Assembly (NCBI GenBank): GCA_959599915.1
Contig: CAUGJE010000010.1
Span: 1-64,000, forward strand
Source of the DNA: an uncultured Collinsella sp.
GTDB lineage: Bacteria; Actinomycetota; Coriobacteriia; Coriobacteriales; Coriobacteriaceae
DNA length: 64,000 nt
Direction: 5' to 3'
Position numbers and translations under genes: made by a program. This document shows positions 23,025 to 31,690 of this stretch, in pieces. How positions within the stretch are numbered: position 1 is the stretch's first letter; the number at the start of each line of letters is the position of its first letter. The notes below the pieces were generated by a model. It was not told the DNA's origin, made no database searches, and worked only from the letters and a program-made list of their open reading frames with translations.

Positions 23025-25592
23025 TTATTTGCCCTTGGGCTTGCTGGCGTAGAACTTCTTCTTTTTGGGCTTGCCGGCGGGGAAGGGCTTGCCGGCAAAG
23101 TTGGACTTGCCGTTGCCGGCCTGCGCGTGCGCGGGTACTGCCGCACGTGTCTTGCGGGCCTCGGGGTTGCGCAGTTCCTCGACGCGCTCGGCAATTTCCT
23201 CGGCGCTAAAGCCGACCTCGGCCATGGCGTCCTCGATGGGCAGGCGGCGCACGATGTAGCAGTGGTGCACTTTCTGGTTGCGCGCGAAGTCCTCGGGGAT
23301 GGTCTGCGCCGTAATGTCCTCCAGCACCACGCCCGCGCGGGCGAGCTTGCGCGTTTCGGGGCGGAAGCCGCGCAGGTTGCAGCTAAAGATGGCATGGCCG
23401 CCCTGCGCGAGCAGGCGCGATACGCCGGCCAAAAGCTCAACATGGTCGCGCTGGACATCCCAGGTGCGACGGCCCATCTTGGACGAGTTCGAGAACGTTG
23501 GCGGGTCGACAAAGATCAGGTCCCAGCGGTTGCGCGTTTGGCGCTGGTCGCGAATCCAGGCGAGCACGTCGTCGCGCACAAAATGATGCTGAGGCCCCAC
23601 AAAGCCGTTCTGGCACATGTTGCGCTCGGCCCAGTCCAGATAGGTGTTGGAGAGGTCGACCGTCACGGTCTCCTCGACGCCGCCATCGGCCGCGTAGCAG
23701 GTGGCAGTGCCGGTGTAGGCAAACAGGTTGAGGAAGCGGCGCGCCTGCTTGGCGTGCTCGCGCACCAGGTTGCGGGTGACGCGGTGGTCCAAGAAGATGC
23801 CCACGTCCAGGTAGTCGTCTAAGTTGACGGCAAAGGTGAGGCCGCCCTCTTCGATGAGCGGGAGGCGACGGCGCGCGATGTTGGCGCGTTCGCCCGATCC
23901 GCCCTTGCCGGCGCCCTGCTTGCCGTACTGCGAGCCACCGCGCGAACGCATGCGGGCCTTGGCGTGCACATGCTCGGCGGGAACATCTAGGATGCGCGGC
24001 GCGATAGCCAGAATGTCGAGCATACGGGCCTGAGCCAGTGCGGGGTCGATGGTCTTGGGCGCGGCGTATTCGGCGATGACGAGCCAGCGGCCCGGAGTCT
24101 GCGGGCAACCCTCGTACAGATCGATGGCGGCGGAGTAGTCGGGCAGGTCGGCATCGTAGACGCGGTAGCAGCTCACGCCCTCGCGCTTGGCCCACTTGCG
24201 GCGCAGACGGGCATTCTTGCGCAGGCGGTTGGCGAACTGCCCGGACTCGGGGATGAGCACGGGCAGCGGCTTGCCGTCGCCCAGGTCGAGCGTGGCGGCA
24301 GGTTCGGGCATGGCGGAAGCGGCAGCTTTGTCGTTGACTTCGTTGGCATCCGCAACCTCGGCCTCGGTATCCGCACTGGTCGTAGCCTCAAACGCTGCGG
24401 CGGCGTGGTCGAGCGAAGGCCAGACTTCGACGGTCGCCTCTTCGTTGTTGGGCATGACGGCGATGGAGCGCGCGGGCTCGGCGTGGAGCGCGCGGGCCAG
24501 CAAGCCGTCGCGGGTGAGTGCGGCGACCGGCGCCGCGGCAAACTCGGGCGCGCGGCGCAGCTCGCCGACCAGCGTCATGGCGTCATGCATGAGCGAAAGC
24601 GGCGTCTCGGTCGTATCCGCGACGAGGACGGCACCGGCGACGGCGCCCGCGTGGTCCAGTACGGTGGCGGACTTGGCGGCGCAAAAATCGACAAAGCGCT
24701 TGTAGCCGGCACATTTAACCATGCGCTCAGCGGTCTTGCGGGCGGCGGGGTCAACATCCACGGCAACGATGCGCGCCTGGCGCTCGCGCGCTGCCGCCTC
24801 GCGCTCGCGCGCCTCGGCAAGCAGCTGCTCCCACAGGGCGGCGTCGTGCAGCTGCCAGCCCTCAAAGCCCCAGCGCTCGCGTGCGGCGCCCGGGGCGCGG
24901 TCGGTCAGAATGTTCACGGCCTCCAGCAGCAGGCCGCCGCCGGCGCACGAGGCGTCGACCAGTGTGGGTAGAGCCTCGTTCTCGTAATCATCGGCCGTCA
25001 GCTCGCGCTCGCACAGTGCGGTCCAGCCGACCTGCGCCAACACCAGGGCGGCGTAGTCGGGGCGTAGCACGTGCGCGCCCTCGCCGGCGCGGGTCGCGGC
25101 GGGCGGCAGGCGCTTGAACAGCGGGTCGCCCGAAAGGTCCAGGTTGATGCTCGCGCGGCGCTGACGCAGCGAAAGCAGCAGGTGAACATCGGGGTCGGCG
25201 GCATCGACATCGGCGCGACGGCCCGTGGTCTCGGCCAGACGGTCGCATAGCGCGTCCTTGGCGCGCAGGGCCGAGAAGCGCGTGTTGCGCAGCTGCTCGG
25301 TCACGCCGCGGGCGGTAATGGCGATGGTGGCGCCGGGGCGGACGATGCTCTCCCAGGCGATGTCGTAAACGCCGTCGTACAACTCATCGGCATCCTGCGC
25401 CTCAAAGCGCCCAAGCACCACAAACACGCGGCTGGCCAGGCGCGACCACAGGCAGGCGCGGTAGCCTTCTTCGAGCTCGCCCTCAAACGTAGCGCGGCCC
25501 TTCAGGCGGCGGACATGCGAAAGCCCGAGCCGCTTGAGCTCGTCGGCGAGTGCGGATTCAAAGCCCTCGGGGCAGCTTGCATAAAATTCCAT
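23025..25592 (-). CDS. rlmKL: RlmKL-type 23S rRNA methyltransferase with degenerate RlmL half
   Basis: This 855-residue fusion corresponds to E. coli RlmKL (702 residues; m2G2445 and m7G2069 of 23S rRNA). A THUMP domain occupies about residues 1-160. The RlmL half should have motif I DPMCGSGTLL and catalytic NPPYGERL. Here motif I reads DASCAGGGLL (about 212) and the NPPY region reads VADTTETPL (about 322-330), so this half looks inactive. The RlmK half is intact: FANRLRKN, YRVYDADLPDYS, FLDHRVTRN, NLFAYTGTATCYAADGG and VDPPTFSNS. A Lys/Gly-rich tail (after about 800) is extra. GAGAGG precedes ATG 25592. Confidence 0.85.
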   Translation of the reverse strand: MEFYASCPEGFESALADELKRLGLSHVRRLKGRATFEGELEEGYRACLWSRLASRVFVVLGRFEAQDADELYDGVYDIAWESIVRPGATIAITARGVTEQLRNTRFSALRAKDALCDRLAETTGRRADVDAADPDVHLLLSLRQRRASINLDLSGDPLFKRLPPAATRAGEGAHVLRPDYAALVLAQVGWTALCERELTADDYENEALPTLVDASCAGGGLLLEAVNILTDRAPGAARERWGFEGWQLHDAALWEQLLAEAREREAAARERQARIVAVDVDPAARKTAERMVKCAGYKRFVDFCAAKSATVLDHAGAVAGAVLVADTTETPLSLMHDAMTLVGELRRAPEFAAAPVAALTRDGLLARALHAEPARSIAVMPNNEEATVEVWPSLDHAAAAFEATTSADTEAEVADANEVNDKAAASAMPEPAATLDLGDGKPLPVLIPESGQFANRLRKNARLRRKWAKREGVSCYRVYDADLPDYSAAIDLYEGCPQTPGRWLVIAEYAAPKTIDPALAQARMLDILAIAPRILDVPAEHVHAKARMRSRGGSQYGKQGAGKGGSGERANIARRRLPLIEEGGLTFAVNLDDYLDVGIFLDHRVTRNLVREHAKQARRFLNLFAYTGTATCYAADGGVEETVTVDLSNTYLDWAERNMCQNGFVGPQHHFVRDDVLAWIRDQRQTRNRWDLIFVDPPTFSNSSKMGRRTWDVQRDHVELLAGVSRLLAQGGHAIFSCNLRGFRPETRKLARAGVVLEDITAQTIPEDFARNQKVHHCYIVRRLPIEDAMAEVGFSAEEIAERVEELRNPEARKTRAAVPAHAQAGNGKSNFAGKPFPAGKPKKKKFYASKPKGK

Positions 25593-25667
25593 GGGTGACC
25601 TCTCTGGTTGCGTCGCTCCATTATATGATGGATGCTTCGTTTGCCCTTATCCTCGAAAGGAACTCAT

Positions 25668-26495
25668 ATGATTGATGCGTGCCCCGATTCCGCCGTGCTC
25701 TTTTTTGACGTGGACGGCACGCTGACGTCGTTCGATCCCGACGATATGACCGATAAGGACTTCAATGCAGTCCATCCGTCGAAGGCTGTTGTCGATGCAT
25801 TTGGTCGACTGCGCAATGCGGGTCACCGGGCATTTATCTGCACGGGTCGCCCCTTGTGGCTGATTGCCGATGGCCTGCGTGCACTGAACCCGGCGGGTAT
25901 CGTTGCCATGGCGGGGGCGACGCTCGAGGTCGAGGGCCGCGTGGTGCATGAGGACTGCTTTGACGAGGACGTTATCGCGGAGCTCGCGCATCGTATTACT
26001 GTGGCGGGCGGCGAGGCGTTGTTCGAGACGAACGGTGCCACCTATTCACTTGAGCCAGTTGGTGTCGAACAGTCATTTCTGCTAGGCGCCGGCGTGGTGC
26101 ACGGCGTTGATCAGATGCGCGTCGATGGCCGCTTGCGCGTAGGCAAGGTGTGCATTAACGCGTGCGACCTGGCTCGCGTAGCCAACGATGATGGCTTTAT
26201 CGATCGCGAGTTTGAGCTGTGCAACACCGGTGGCCAGAATCGCGAGCTGAGCCCCAAAGGCATCGACAAGGGCTTGGGCGTGGCGCGAGCGCTGGAGTAT
26301 CTGGGCCGCACTGGCAATGCGCGCACCTTTGGCTTTGGCGATTCCGGCAACGACCTGGGCATGCTCGCCGCCGTCGAGACGGCCGTGGCCATGGGCAACG
26401 CCATGCCCGAGGTCAAGGCGCTCGCCGACTACGTGACCGACGATGTCGCACACGACGGTACCGTCACAGCGATGCAGCATTTTGGGTTGATTTAA
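25668..26495 (+). CDS. HAD-superfamily (Cof-like) phosphatase
   Basis: This is a 275-residue cytosolic hydrolase of the HAD IIB/Cof group, typically acting on sugar phosphates or flavin phosphates. Motif I is FFDVDGTLTSFD (the first Asp is the nucleophile), motif II is FICTGRP, motif III is the Lys in SPKGIDKG, and motif IV is FGDSGNDLGML. ATG 25668 follows AAAGGAA; an upstream in-frame start at 25632 lacks support. It is divergent from rlmKL. A strong hairpin after the stop serves both this gene and the converging DeoR gene. The substrate is unknown. Confidence 0.88.
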   Translation: MIDACPDSAVLFFDVDGTLTSFDPDDMTDKDFNAVHPSKAVVDAFGRLRNAGHRAFICTGRPLWLIADGLRALNPAGIVAMAGATLEVEGRVVHEDCFDEDVIAELAHRITVAGGEALFETNGATYSLEPVGVEQSFLLGAGVVHGVDQMRVDGRLRVGKVCINACDLARVANDDGFIDREFELCNTGGQNRELSPKGIDKGLGVARALEYLGRTGNARTFGFGDSGNDLGMLAAVETAVAMGNAMPEVKALADYVTDDVAHDGTVTAMQHFGLI

Positions 26496-26496
26496 T

Positions 26497-26537
26497 AAAT
26501 GGCCGGGTCGCCCGCAGTGGGGGCGACCCGGCCATTT
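26497..26537. terminator. Bidirectional terminator between HAD and DeoR genes
   Basis: Perfect 17-bp arms (26497-26513 and 26521-26537, starting AAATGGCCGGGTCGCCC) enclose a seven-base loop, with T/A runs on both sides. Confidence 0.88.
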
Positions 26538-26540
26538 GAG

Positions 26541-27332
26541 CTATTTTGCAATATAGAGCTTGGGATGACTGCGACTGCTCTCGATCGCCGCCGTCATGAT
26601 GCCCTCGTCGTCTCCATCAACGATGATGCCGTCGAGGTCATCGATCTGCGCGGACTGATAAAAACTGGTCTTGTTGAATTTTCCCTGGTCAACCATCATG
26701 TAGCCCTGGTTTGAGTTGGTAAGGTACATATGCTTGATCATGGCCGAGAAGTCGTGCTCGACGGTAAAACCGTGGTCGGGGTGGAATCCGTCGGCACTGA
26801 CAAACGCCTTGTCGGCATGTAGTTTGCTCATGCAGTCGAGCGTTAGTGCGCCCGCGAGATAGAGGTGGCCCTTGCGCACGGAGCCGCCCAGCAGCACTAC
26901 CGAAGCATTGGGGAGATTGAAGCTGGCGTAGTTCGCGATTGCAAGATCGCCGGTGATAATGGTGATCTCACGCTTGTCCATGAGGGCCTTAGCGAAGTAA
27001 AAGCCTGTGGTGCCGATATCAATTACCAGAACATCACCATCATCAACAAGAGTTGCTGCGGTTGCGGCGATGGCCTCCTTGGCCTCGACTTGGACATTGA
27101 TGCGCTCCTCGGGATACGAGATTGCGTTGGAGCGAGAAAGCGATACCGCTCCACCGCGTACGCGACGCAGCTTGCCTTCGGATTCCAGCGAGATGAGGTC
27201 GTGTCGTGCGGTGACTTCCGAAACCGAAAAACGGCGAACGATGTCGGATACCGAGATATTTGGCTTTTCGGCCAGCCAATTCATGATAAATCGCTGGCGC
27301 TCAGCCGGCGAAAGGTCTGAAGTAGATGCCAT
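26541..27332 (-). CDS. DeoR-family sugar-operon repressor
   Basis: This is a 263-residue regulator. The N-terminal winged helix carries the DeoR pattern (ERQRFIMNWLAEKPNISVSDI, then RRFSVSEVTARHDLISLE and RRVRGGAV). The C-terminal sugar-phosphate-binding domain has DIGTTGFYFA and VLLGGSVRKGHL. ATG 27332 has AAAGGAG upstream. It is divergent from the transaldolase/PTS operon at 27681, and repeats between them look like its operators, so it probably represses that operon until a phosphorylated sugar binds. Confidence 0.88.
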   Translation of the reverse strand: MASTSDLSPAERQRFIMNWLAEKPNISVSDIVRRFSVSEVTARHDLISLESEGKLRRVRGGAVSLSRSNAISYPEERINVQVEAKEAIAATAATLVDDGDVLVIDIGTTGFYFAKALMDKREITIITGDLAIANYASFNLPNASVVLLGGSVRKGHLYLAGALTLDCMSKLHADKAFVSADGFHPDHGFTVEHDFSAMIKHMYLTNSNQGYMMVDQGKFNKTSFYQSAQIDDLDGIIVDGDDEGIMTAAIESSRSHPKLYIAK

Positions 27333-27680
27333 ATGCCGCTCCTTTTGAACAAAAGGTAAAAGATGCGCCTTTCGTAATCGAAATATAACGTATCGATATG
27401 AAAAGAACAAGGCAAATTCGAATGAATCAAAAGAACGGAATGGCATGTCACAAATGCATGCGTAGCAGATAGTTCGCACGTAGACGGGATATAAAGAGTC
27501 TCATTCTGAAGGTGCCGCCCAAAAGAAGTACGTTCACACCCGATATTCGACCGTTCACGGAAAGTTGACAATTGAGCTTTCGATGGCTTTTGAAATAGTT
27601 TATAAAAGAAAGCCGAAAAGCTTTTGAAACAAAGAAGAAGGCTTTCGATAGCAATAGTGCTAGATGAGAAAGGACCGAAC
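27333..27680. promoter_or_regulatory. Divergent control region of the transaldolase/PTS operon
   Basis: This 348-base region is AT-rich. GCTTTCGAT occurs at 27576 and 27641, and GCTTTTGAAA at 27586 and 27620, with GAAAGCCGAAAAGC between them; these are candidate DeoR operators. TTGACA (27565-27570) and TATAAA (27601-27606) are promoter-like but do not pair at ideal spacing with each other. Confidence 0.5.
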
Positions 27681-28391
27681 ATGGCGATTAAGGTGTTTGC
27701 CGACGGCGCTAACCTCGAAGGCATGCTTGACATGCATGACAATGGCAACGTTCAGGGCTTCACGACCAATCCTTCCCTTATGAAGGCCGGTGGCGTGACT
27801 GACTACCGCGCTTTTGCCAAGACGGTTCTTGAGCACATTACCGATGTGTCGGTTTCTTTTGAGGTATTCGCCGACGACGAGGCTGGTATGGAAGCCGAGG
27901 CTCGCGAGATCGCAACCTGGGCAGACAACGTCTACGTTAAGATCCCGGCGCTCAACACCAAGGGCGAGTCCACTGCCGCGCTGGTCAAGCGCCTTTCTGC
28001 CGACGGCATCAAGGTGAATGTCACCACGATCTTCACGCCCGAGCAGGTCGACGAGTTTGTCGATGCCGTCTCTGCTGAGACCCCCTCTATTCTGTCCATC
28101 TTCGCCGGTCGCATTGCCGATACCGGCGTCGATCCGCTGCCCCTCATGGCGGAGTCCGTAAAGAAGGCTGCCGTTAAGCCTGCTGCCGAGGTTCTCTGGG
28201 CGTCTACGCGCGAGGTCCTCAATATCTTCCAGGCGGAGTCCGTTGGATGCCAGATCATTACGGTCCCCAATGCCCTTCTTGCCAAGCGCAAGAATTTCGG
28301 AAAAGATTTGCTTGAGTACTCGCTTGATACGGTCAAGGGCTTTGCCCGCGACATTCAGGCGCTTGGTTTTCATATCCTGCCCGAGGAGTAG
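27681..28391 (+). CDS. TalC-type transaldolase / fructose-6-phosphate aldolase, copy 1
   Basis: This is a 236-residue class I aldolase of the small TalC/FSA group. The Schiff-base Lys lies in NVYVKIPAL (about residue 84), with FTTNPSLMKAGG early and KVNVTTIFTPEQV, LSIFAGRIADTG and EVLWASTRE further on. ATG 27681 follows AAAGGACC. It heads an operon with PTS IIA, IIB and IIC, so it probably processes the sugar phosphate that the PTS makes, by aldol cleavage or three-carbon transfer. A near-identical paralogue lies at 30986-31690. Confidence 0.88.
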   Translation: MAIKVFADGANLEGMLDMHDNGNVQGFTTNPSLMKAGGVTDYRAFAKTVLEHITDVSVSFEVFADDEAGMEAEAREIATWADNVYVKIPALNTKGESTAALVKRLSADGIKVNVTTIFTPEQVDEFVDAVSAETPSILSIFAGRIADTGVDPLPLMAESVKKAAVKPAAEVLWASTREVLNIFQAESVGCQIITVPNALLAKRKNFGKDLLEYSLDTVKGFARDIQALGFHILPEE

Positions 28392-28400
28392 GGGACGAGC

Positions 28401-28847
28401 ATGCTGACCGATCTTCTTAAGCCCGAGCTTGTTGCCTGCCATGTCAAGGCCTCCGATTGGGAGGAAGCGATCAAGGCATGCGGTAAGTTGCTCGTTGACG
28501 CCGACAAATGCGATCAGAGTTATGTCGACGCCATGATTTCATCGGTTCACAAATTCGGCCCCTATATGGTCTTGGAAGAGGGCATCGCCATGCCCCACGC
28601 TCAGGCAGATGGCAATGTGAGTGAAGCGGGAATCTGTATCGTCACGCTTGACCCAGCCGTTGCGTTTGGACACGAGGATTTCGATCCGGTTCACGTGCTC
28701 GTGGGTATTTGCGCGCCCGACCCCAAGGCTCATCTTGGCTGCTTGGCTGAGCTTTCGCAGATGTTCGAGGACGAGGACTGCGTTGCCAAGCTCAGCGCAT
28801 GCGATACGCCCGAGCAGGTTTTGGAGACCATGCGTTCATTCTTTTAG
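28401..28847 (+). CDS. PTS IIA component (fructose/mannitol-type IIA fold)
   Basis: This is a 148-residue cytosolic phosphocarrier with a PTS_EIIA_2 domain. The phosphorylated His is in GIAMPHAQADG (about residue 68). It receives phosphate from HPr and passes it to IIB, encoded next. AGGGGACG precedes the ATG, and the gene starts nine bases after the transaldolase stop. This IIA type accompanies ascorbate, galactitol and pentitol systems. Confidence 0.88.
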   Translation: MLTDLLKPELVACHVKASDWEEAIKACGKLLVDADKCDQSYVDAMISSVHKFGPYMVLEEGIAMPHAQADGNVSEAGICIVTLDPAVAFGHEDFDPVHVLVGICAPDPKAHLGCLAELSQMFEDEDCVAKLSACDTPEQVLETMRSFF

Positions 28848-28922
28848 GCCTTAATGGCACGGCGATGCGTCGCCGCTTTTGGATAGACGGAAAACCGTCA
28901 CGTGCAGGAGAGGAAGGTTGCC

Positions 28923-29198
28923 ATGCATATCATCACCGTATGCGGAAACGGCATCGGGTCTAGCCTGATGCTCGCTGGCAAAGTCGAGGAGCTTTGCGAG
29001 GAGGAGGGCATCAAGGCCGACGTTGAGTCTATGGACCTGAACGGTGCTTCTTCCGCAAATCCGGATCTGTTCATCACCGTTAAGGAGCTCGCCCCCGAGC
29101 TCCACGGCAACGTTGTGATCGTTCGCAGCTATGTGAACAAGAAGAAGATCCGCGAAGACGCCCTCGAGGCAATCAAGGCGGCCGCCGCTAACGCCTAA
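28923..29198 (+). CDS. PTS IIB component (ascorbate/lactose-type)
   Basis: This is a 91-residue phosphocarrier whose active-site Cys lies at the start of the P-loop-like CGNGIGSSLML, typical of SgaB/UlaB. ATG 28923 has GAGGAAGG upstream; an in-frame start 21 bases earlier overlaps that site. It lies between IIA and IIC of the same system. Confidence 0.88.
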   Translation: MHIITVCGNGIGSSLMLAGKVEELCEEEGIKADVESMDLNGASSANPDLFITVKELAPELHGNVVIVRSYVNKKKIREDALEAIKAAAANA

Positions 29199-29269
29199 AG
29201 CGGCACAAAAAAGGGCGGTTCCCTGTGGAAGAGGGAAACGCGCCCACGTTAGAGAGAAAGGAAGCGCAG

Positions 29270-30661
29270 ATGCAAGCCATCCTTCCCATACTTGAGTTTA
29301 TCCAATCGATTCTGACCAAGCCAGCGTGGATCATGGGTCTGTTTGCCTTTGTGGGCCTTGTTGCGCTCAAGCGCCCTGCCCACAAGGTGATGACGGGAAC
29401 CCTGAAGCCCATTCTTGGTTACATCATGCTGTCTGCCGGCGCTGCTGTTGTCCAGGAGAACCTTGCTCCGCTGGGCACCTTCATCGAGACCGGCTTCCAC
29501 ATCACCGGCGTCGTGCCCAACAACGAGGTCGTCGTTTCGATGGCTCAGAGCGTCCTCGGCGTTCAGACCATGATGATCCTGATTCTCGGCTACGTCGTGA
29601 ACATTATCATTGCCCGCTTTACCAAGTTTAAGTACATCTTCCTGACGGGCCATCACAGCATGTTTATGGCTTGCCTGCTGTCTGCCGTTCTGCAGGCATC
29701 TGGCTTCCAGGATGTCCAGCTTGTCATCGTGGGCGGCATGTTCCTGGGCCTCGTGAGCGCTATGCTTCCCGCCGTTGGTCAGCGTTTCACCGAGAAGGTT
29801 ACCGATGGCGATGAAATCGCCATGGGCCACTTCGGTTCACTCGCCTATTACATCTCCGCTGCAGTCGGTACGCTTTTTGCTAAGGACGCCGAGGAGAACA
29901 GCACCGAGAAGATCGAGGTTCCCGAGAAGTTCTCCTTCCTGCGCGACACCACCATCTCCACGGCTCTTACCATGGCCTTCTTCTACCTGGTTACCGCTTT
30001 CGCCGCTTACATCGCAGATCCTGCGGTCGTTACCAAGATCGCTGGCGGCGACAATGTAATCGTCTATGCCCTGACCTGTGCCCTGTCCTTCGCCGTCGGT
30101 GTCACTATCGTCTACAACGGCGTTCGTATGATCCTTGCCGACCTGGTCCCGGCTTTCCAGGGCATCTCCAACAAGCTGATCCCCGGCGCCATCCCCGCCG
30201 TCGACTGCGCCGTCTTCTTCCCCTATGCTCCCACCGCCGTCATCCTCGGCTTTGTTGCCTCCTTCATCGGCGGCGTGGTCGGTATGTTCATCGTGGGCGC
30301 TACCCTGGGCATCTTCATCATCCCGGGCATGGTTCCCCACTTCTTCTGCGGTGCTACCGCAGGTATCTACGGCAATGCTACCGGCGGTCGCAAGGGCGCG
30401 GCTCTTGGCGCTTTCGTCAACGGCCTGCTCATCACCTTTGCTCCGGCTCTGCTCCTGCCCGTTCTTGACGTCTTTGGCTTCAAGAACACTACGTTCGGCG
30501 ACTTCGATTTCTCCGTCATTGGTATTACGCTTGGCCGCGCTGCCGAGGCCTTCGGTACCACCGGTGTCTACGCGATTCTCGCTGTTCTTCTGGTCGTTGC
30601 CTTCGTCCCCAACTTCATCCACACCAAGGGTGCTGTGATCAATCACGTTGAGGAAGAGTAA
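29270..30661 (+). CDS. PTS IIC component, UlaA/SgaT family
   Basis: This is a 463-residue integral membrane sugar channel of the ascorbate-type PTS family, with about eleven hydrophobic segments. Typical phrases are KPILGYIMLSAGAAVVQ, LTGHHSMFMACLL and VPHFFCGATAGIYGNATGG. ATG 29270 follows GAAAGGAAG; an in-frame start at 29225 would not. With the IIA and IIB genes it completes one permease. The family name suggests L-ascorbate, but no ulaDEF or ulaG homologues are present and a transaldolase is, so another pentose, pentitol or hexitol is equally possible. Confidence 0.88.
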   Translation: MQAILPILEFIQSILTKPAWIMGLFAFVGLVALKRPAHKVMTGTLKPILGYIMLSAGAAVVQENLAPLGTFIETGFHITGVVPNNEVVVSMAQSVLGVQTMMILILGYVVNIIIARFTKFKYIFLTGHHSMFMACLLSAVLQASGFQDVQLVIVGGMFLGLVSAMLPAVGQRFTEKVTDGDEIAMGHFGSLAYYISAAVGTLFAKDAEENSTEKIEVPEKFSFLRDTTISTALTMAFFYLVTAFAAYIADPAVVTKIAGGDNVIVYALTCALSFAVGVTIVYNGVRMILADLVPAFQGISNKLIPGAIPAVDCAVFFPYAPTAVILGFVASFIGGVVGMFIVGATLGIFIIPGMVPHFFCGATAGIYGNATGGRKGAALGAFVNGLLITFAPALLLPVLDVFGFKNTTFGDFDFSVIGITLGRAAEAFGTTGVYAILAVLLVVAFVPNFIHTKGAVINHVEEE

Positions 30662-30985
30662 TCCAGGCATACGTTAAGCCCTAATCGGGCGGAGCTCCGA
30701 TAACCGGCTCCTACACGGAAGCGGTGACGTCTCAAATGAGGCGTCACCGCTTTTTGCTTTGGGGCGATTGTGAATATGAGCCGGCGAGGCACTGCTTCTG
30801 TTCCGTGAACGGAATCAAACGCAATGATCGGCAAAAACGTTTTGCCGCTGGGGCGTCGATATAAAAATGGTAAATCTGCAAAACCGTTCGCCGAGAAGAT
30901 AAAAAACCGCAGCTAACGCCTTGATAAACGTAGGTAAAGTGTTTAGCAGTTTATCGGCCTTATGCAAACGAAAGGAATCAGGCAG
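30662..30985. terminator. Operon terminator and leader of the second transaldolase
   Basis: This is a gap of 324 bases. GCGGTGACG/CGTCACCGC followed by TTTTT (about 30721-30755) ends the PTS operon. The following 230 bases lead to AAAGGAA before the second transaldolase. They include an AAAACGTTTT palindrome near 30835 and no open frame worth calling. Confidence 0.6.
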
Positions 30986-31690
30986 ATGGCAATCAAGGTG
31001 TTCGCTGACGGTGCAAACCTCGAGGGCATGCTCGACATGTACGAGAACGGCAACGTTCAGGGTTTCACGACCAACCCGTCCCTTATGAAGAAGGGCGGCG
31101 TGACGGATTACCGCGCGTTTGCCAAGGAGGTCCTGGCCCACATCACCGATGTGTCTGTGTCGTTTGAGGTCTTTGCCGACGACGCCGAGACCATGGAGGT
31201 CGAGGCCCGCGAGATTGCTACCTGGGCCGAGAACGTCTACGTCAAAATTCCGTGCGTGACCACCAAGGGCGAGTCCACCGCCGAGCTGGTCCGCAAGCTT
31301 TCCGCCGACGGCATTAAGGTCAACGTCACCACCATCTTTACGCCTGCGCAGGTCGACGAGATGGTCGACGCTGTCGACGCCGAGACGCCGTCCATCATCT
31401 CGCTTTTTGCCGGCCGTATCGCCGATACGGGTGTCGATCCCATTCCGTTTATGACGGAGTCGGTCAAGAAGGCCGCCGCCAAGCCCAACTGCGAGGTCCT
31501 GTGGGCGTCCACGCGCGAGCTTATCAACATTTACCAGGCGGAGGCCTGCGGCTGCCAGATCATCACGGTGCCCAACAGCATCTTGGCCAAGCGCAAGAAC
31601 ATCGGTCGCGATCCGTACGAGGTCTCGCTCGACACCGTGCGCGGTTTTGCCAAGGATATCGCCGCTTTGGGTTTCCATATTCTGCCGTAG
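30986..31690 (+). CDS. TalC-type transaldolase / fructose-6-phosphate aldolase, copy 2
   Basis: This 234-residue paralogue of the 27681 enzyme agrees at most positions by eye. It keeps the Schiff-base Lys in NVYVKIPCV, plus FTTNPSLMKKGG, NVTTIFTPAQV and EVLWASTREL. It has its own leader after the PTS terminator, and AAAGGAA precedes ATG 30986. It may be the housekeeping pentose-phosphate copy while copy 1 serves the PTS sugar. The reverse is possible. Confidence 0.87.
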   Translation: MAIKVFADGANLEGMLDMYENGNVQGFTTNPSLMKKGGVTDYRAFAKEVLAHITDVSVSFEVFADDAETMEVEAREIATWAENVYVKIPCVTTKGESTAELVRKLSADGIKVNVTTIFTPAQVDEMVDAVDAETPSIISLFAGRIADTGVDPIPFMTESVKKAAAKPNCEVLWASTRELINIYQAEACGCQIITVPNSILAKRKNIGRDPYEVSLDTVRGFAKDIAALGFHILP

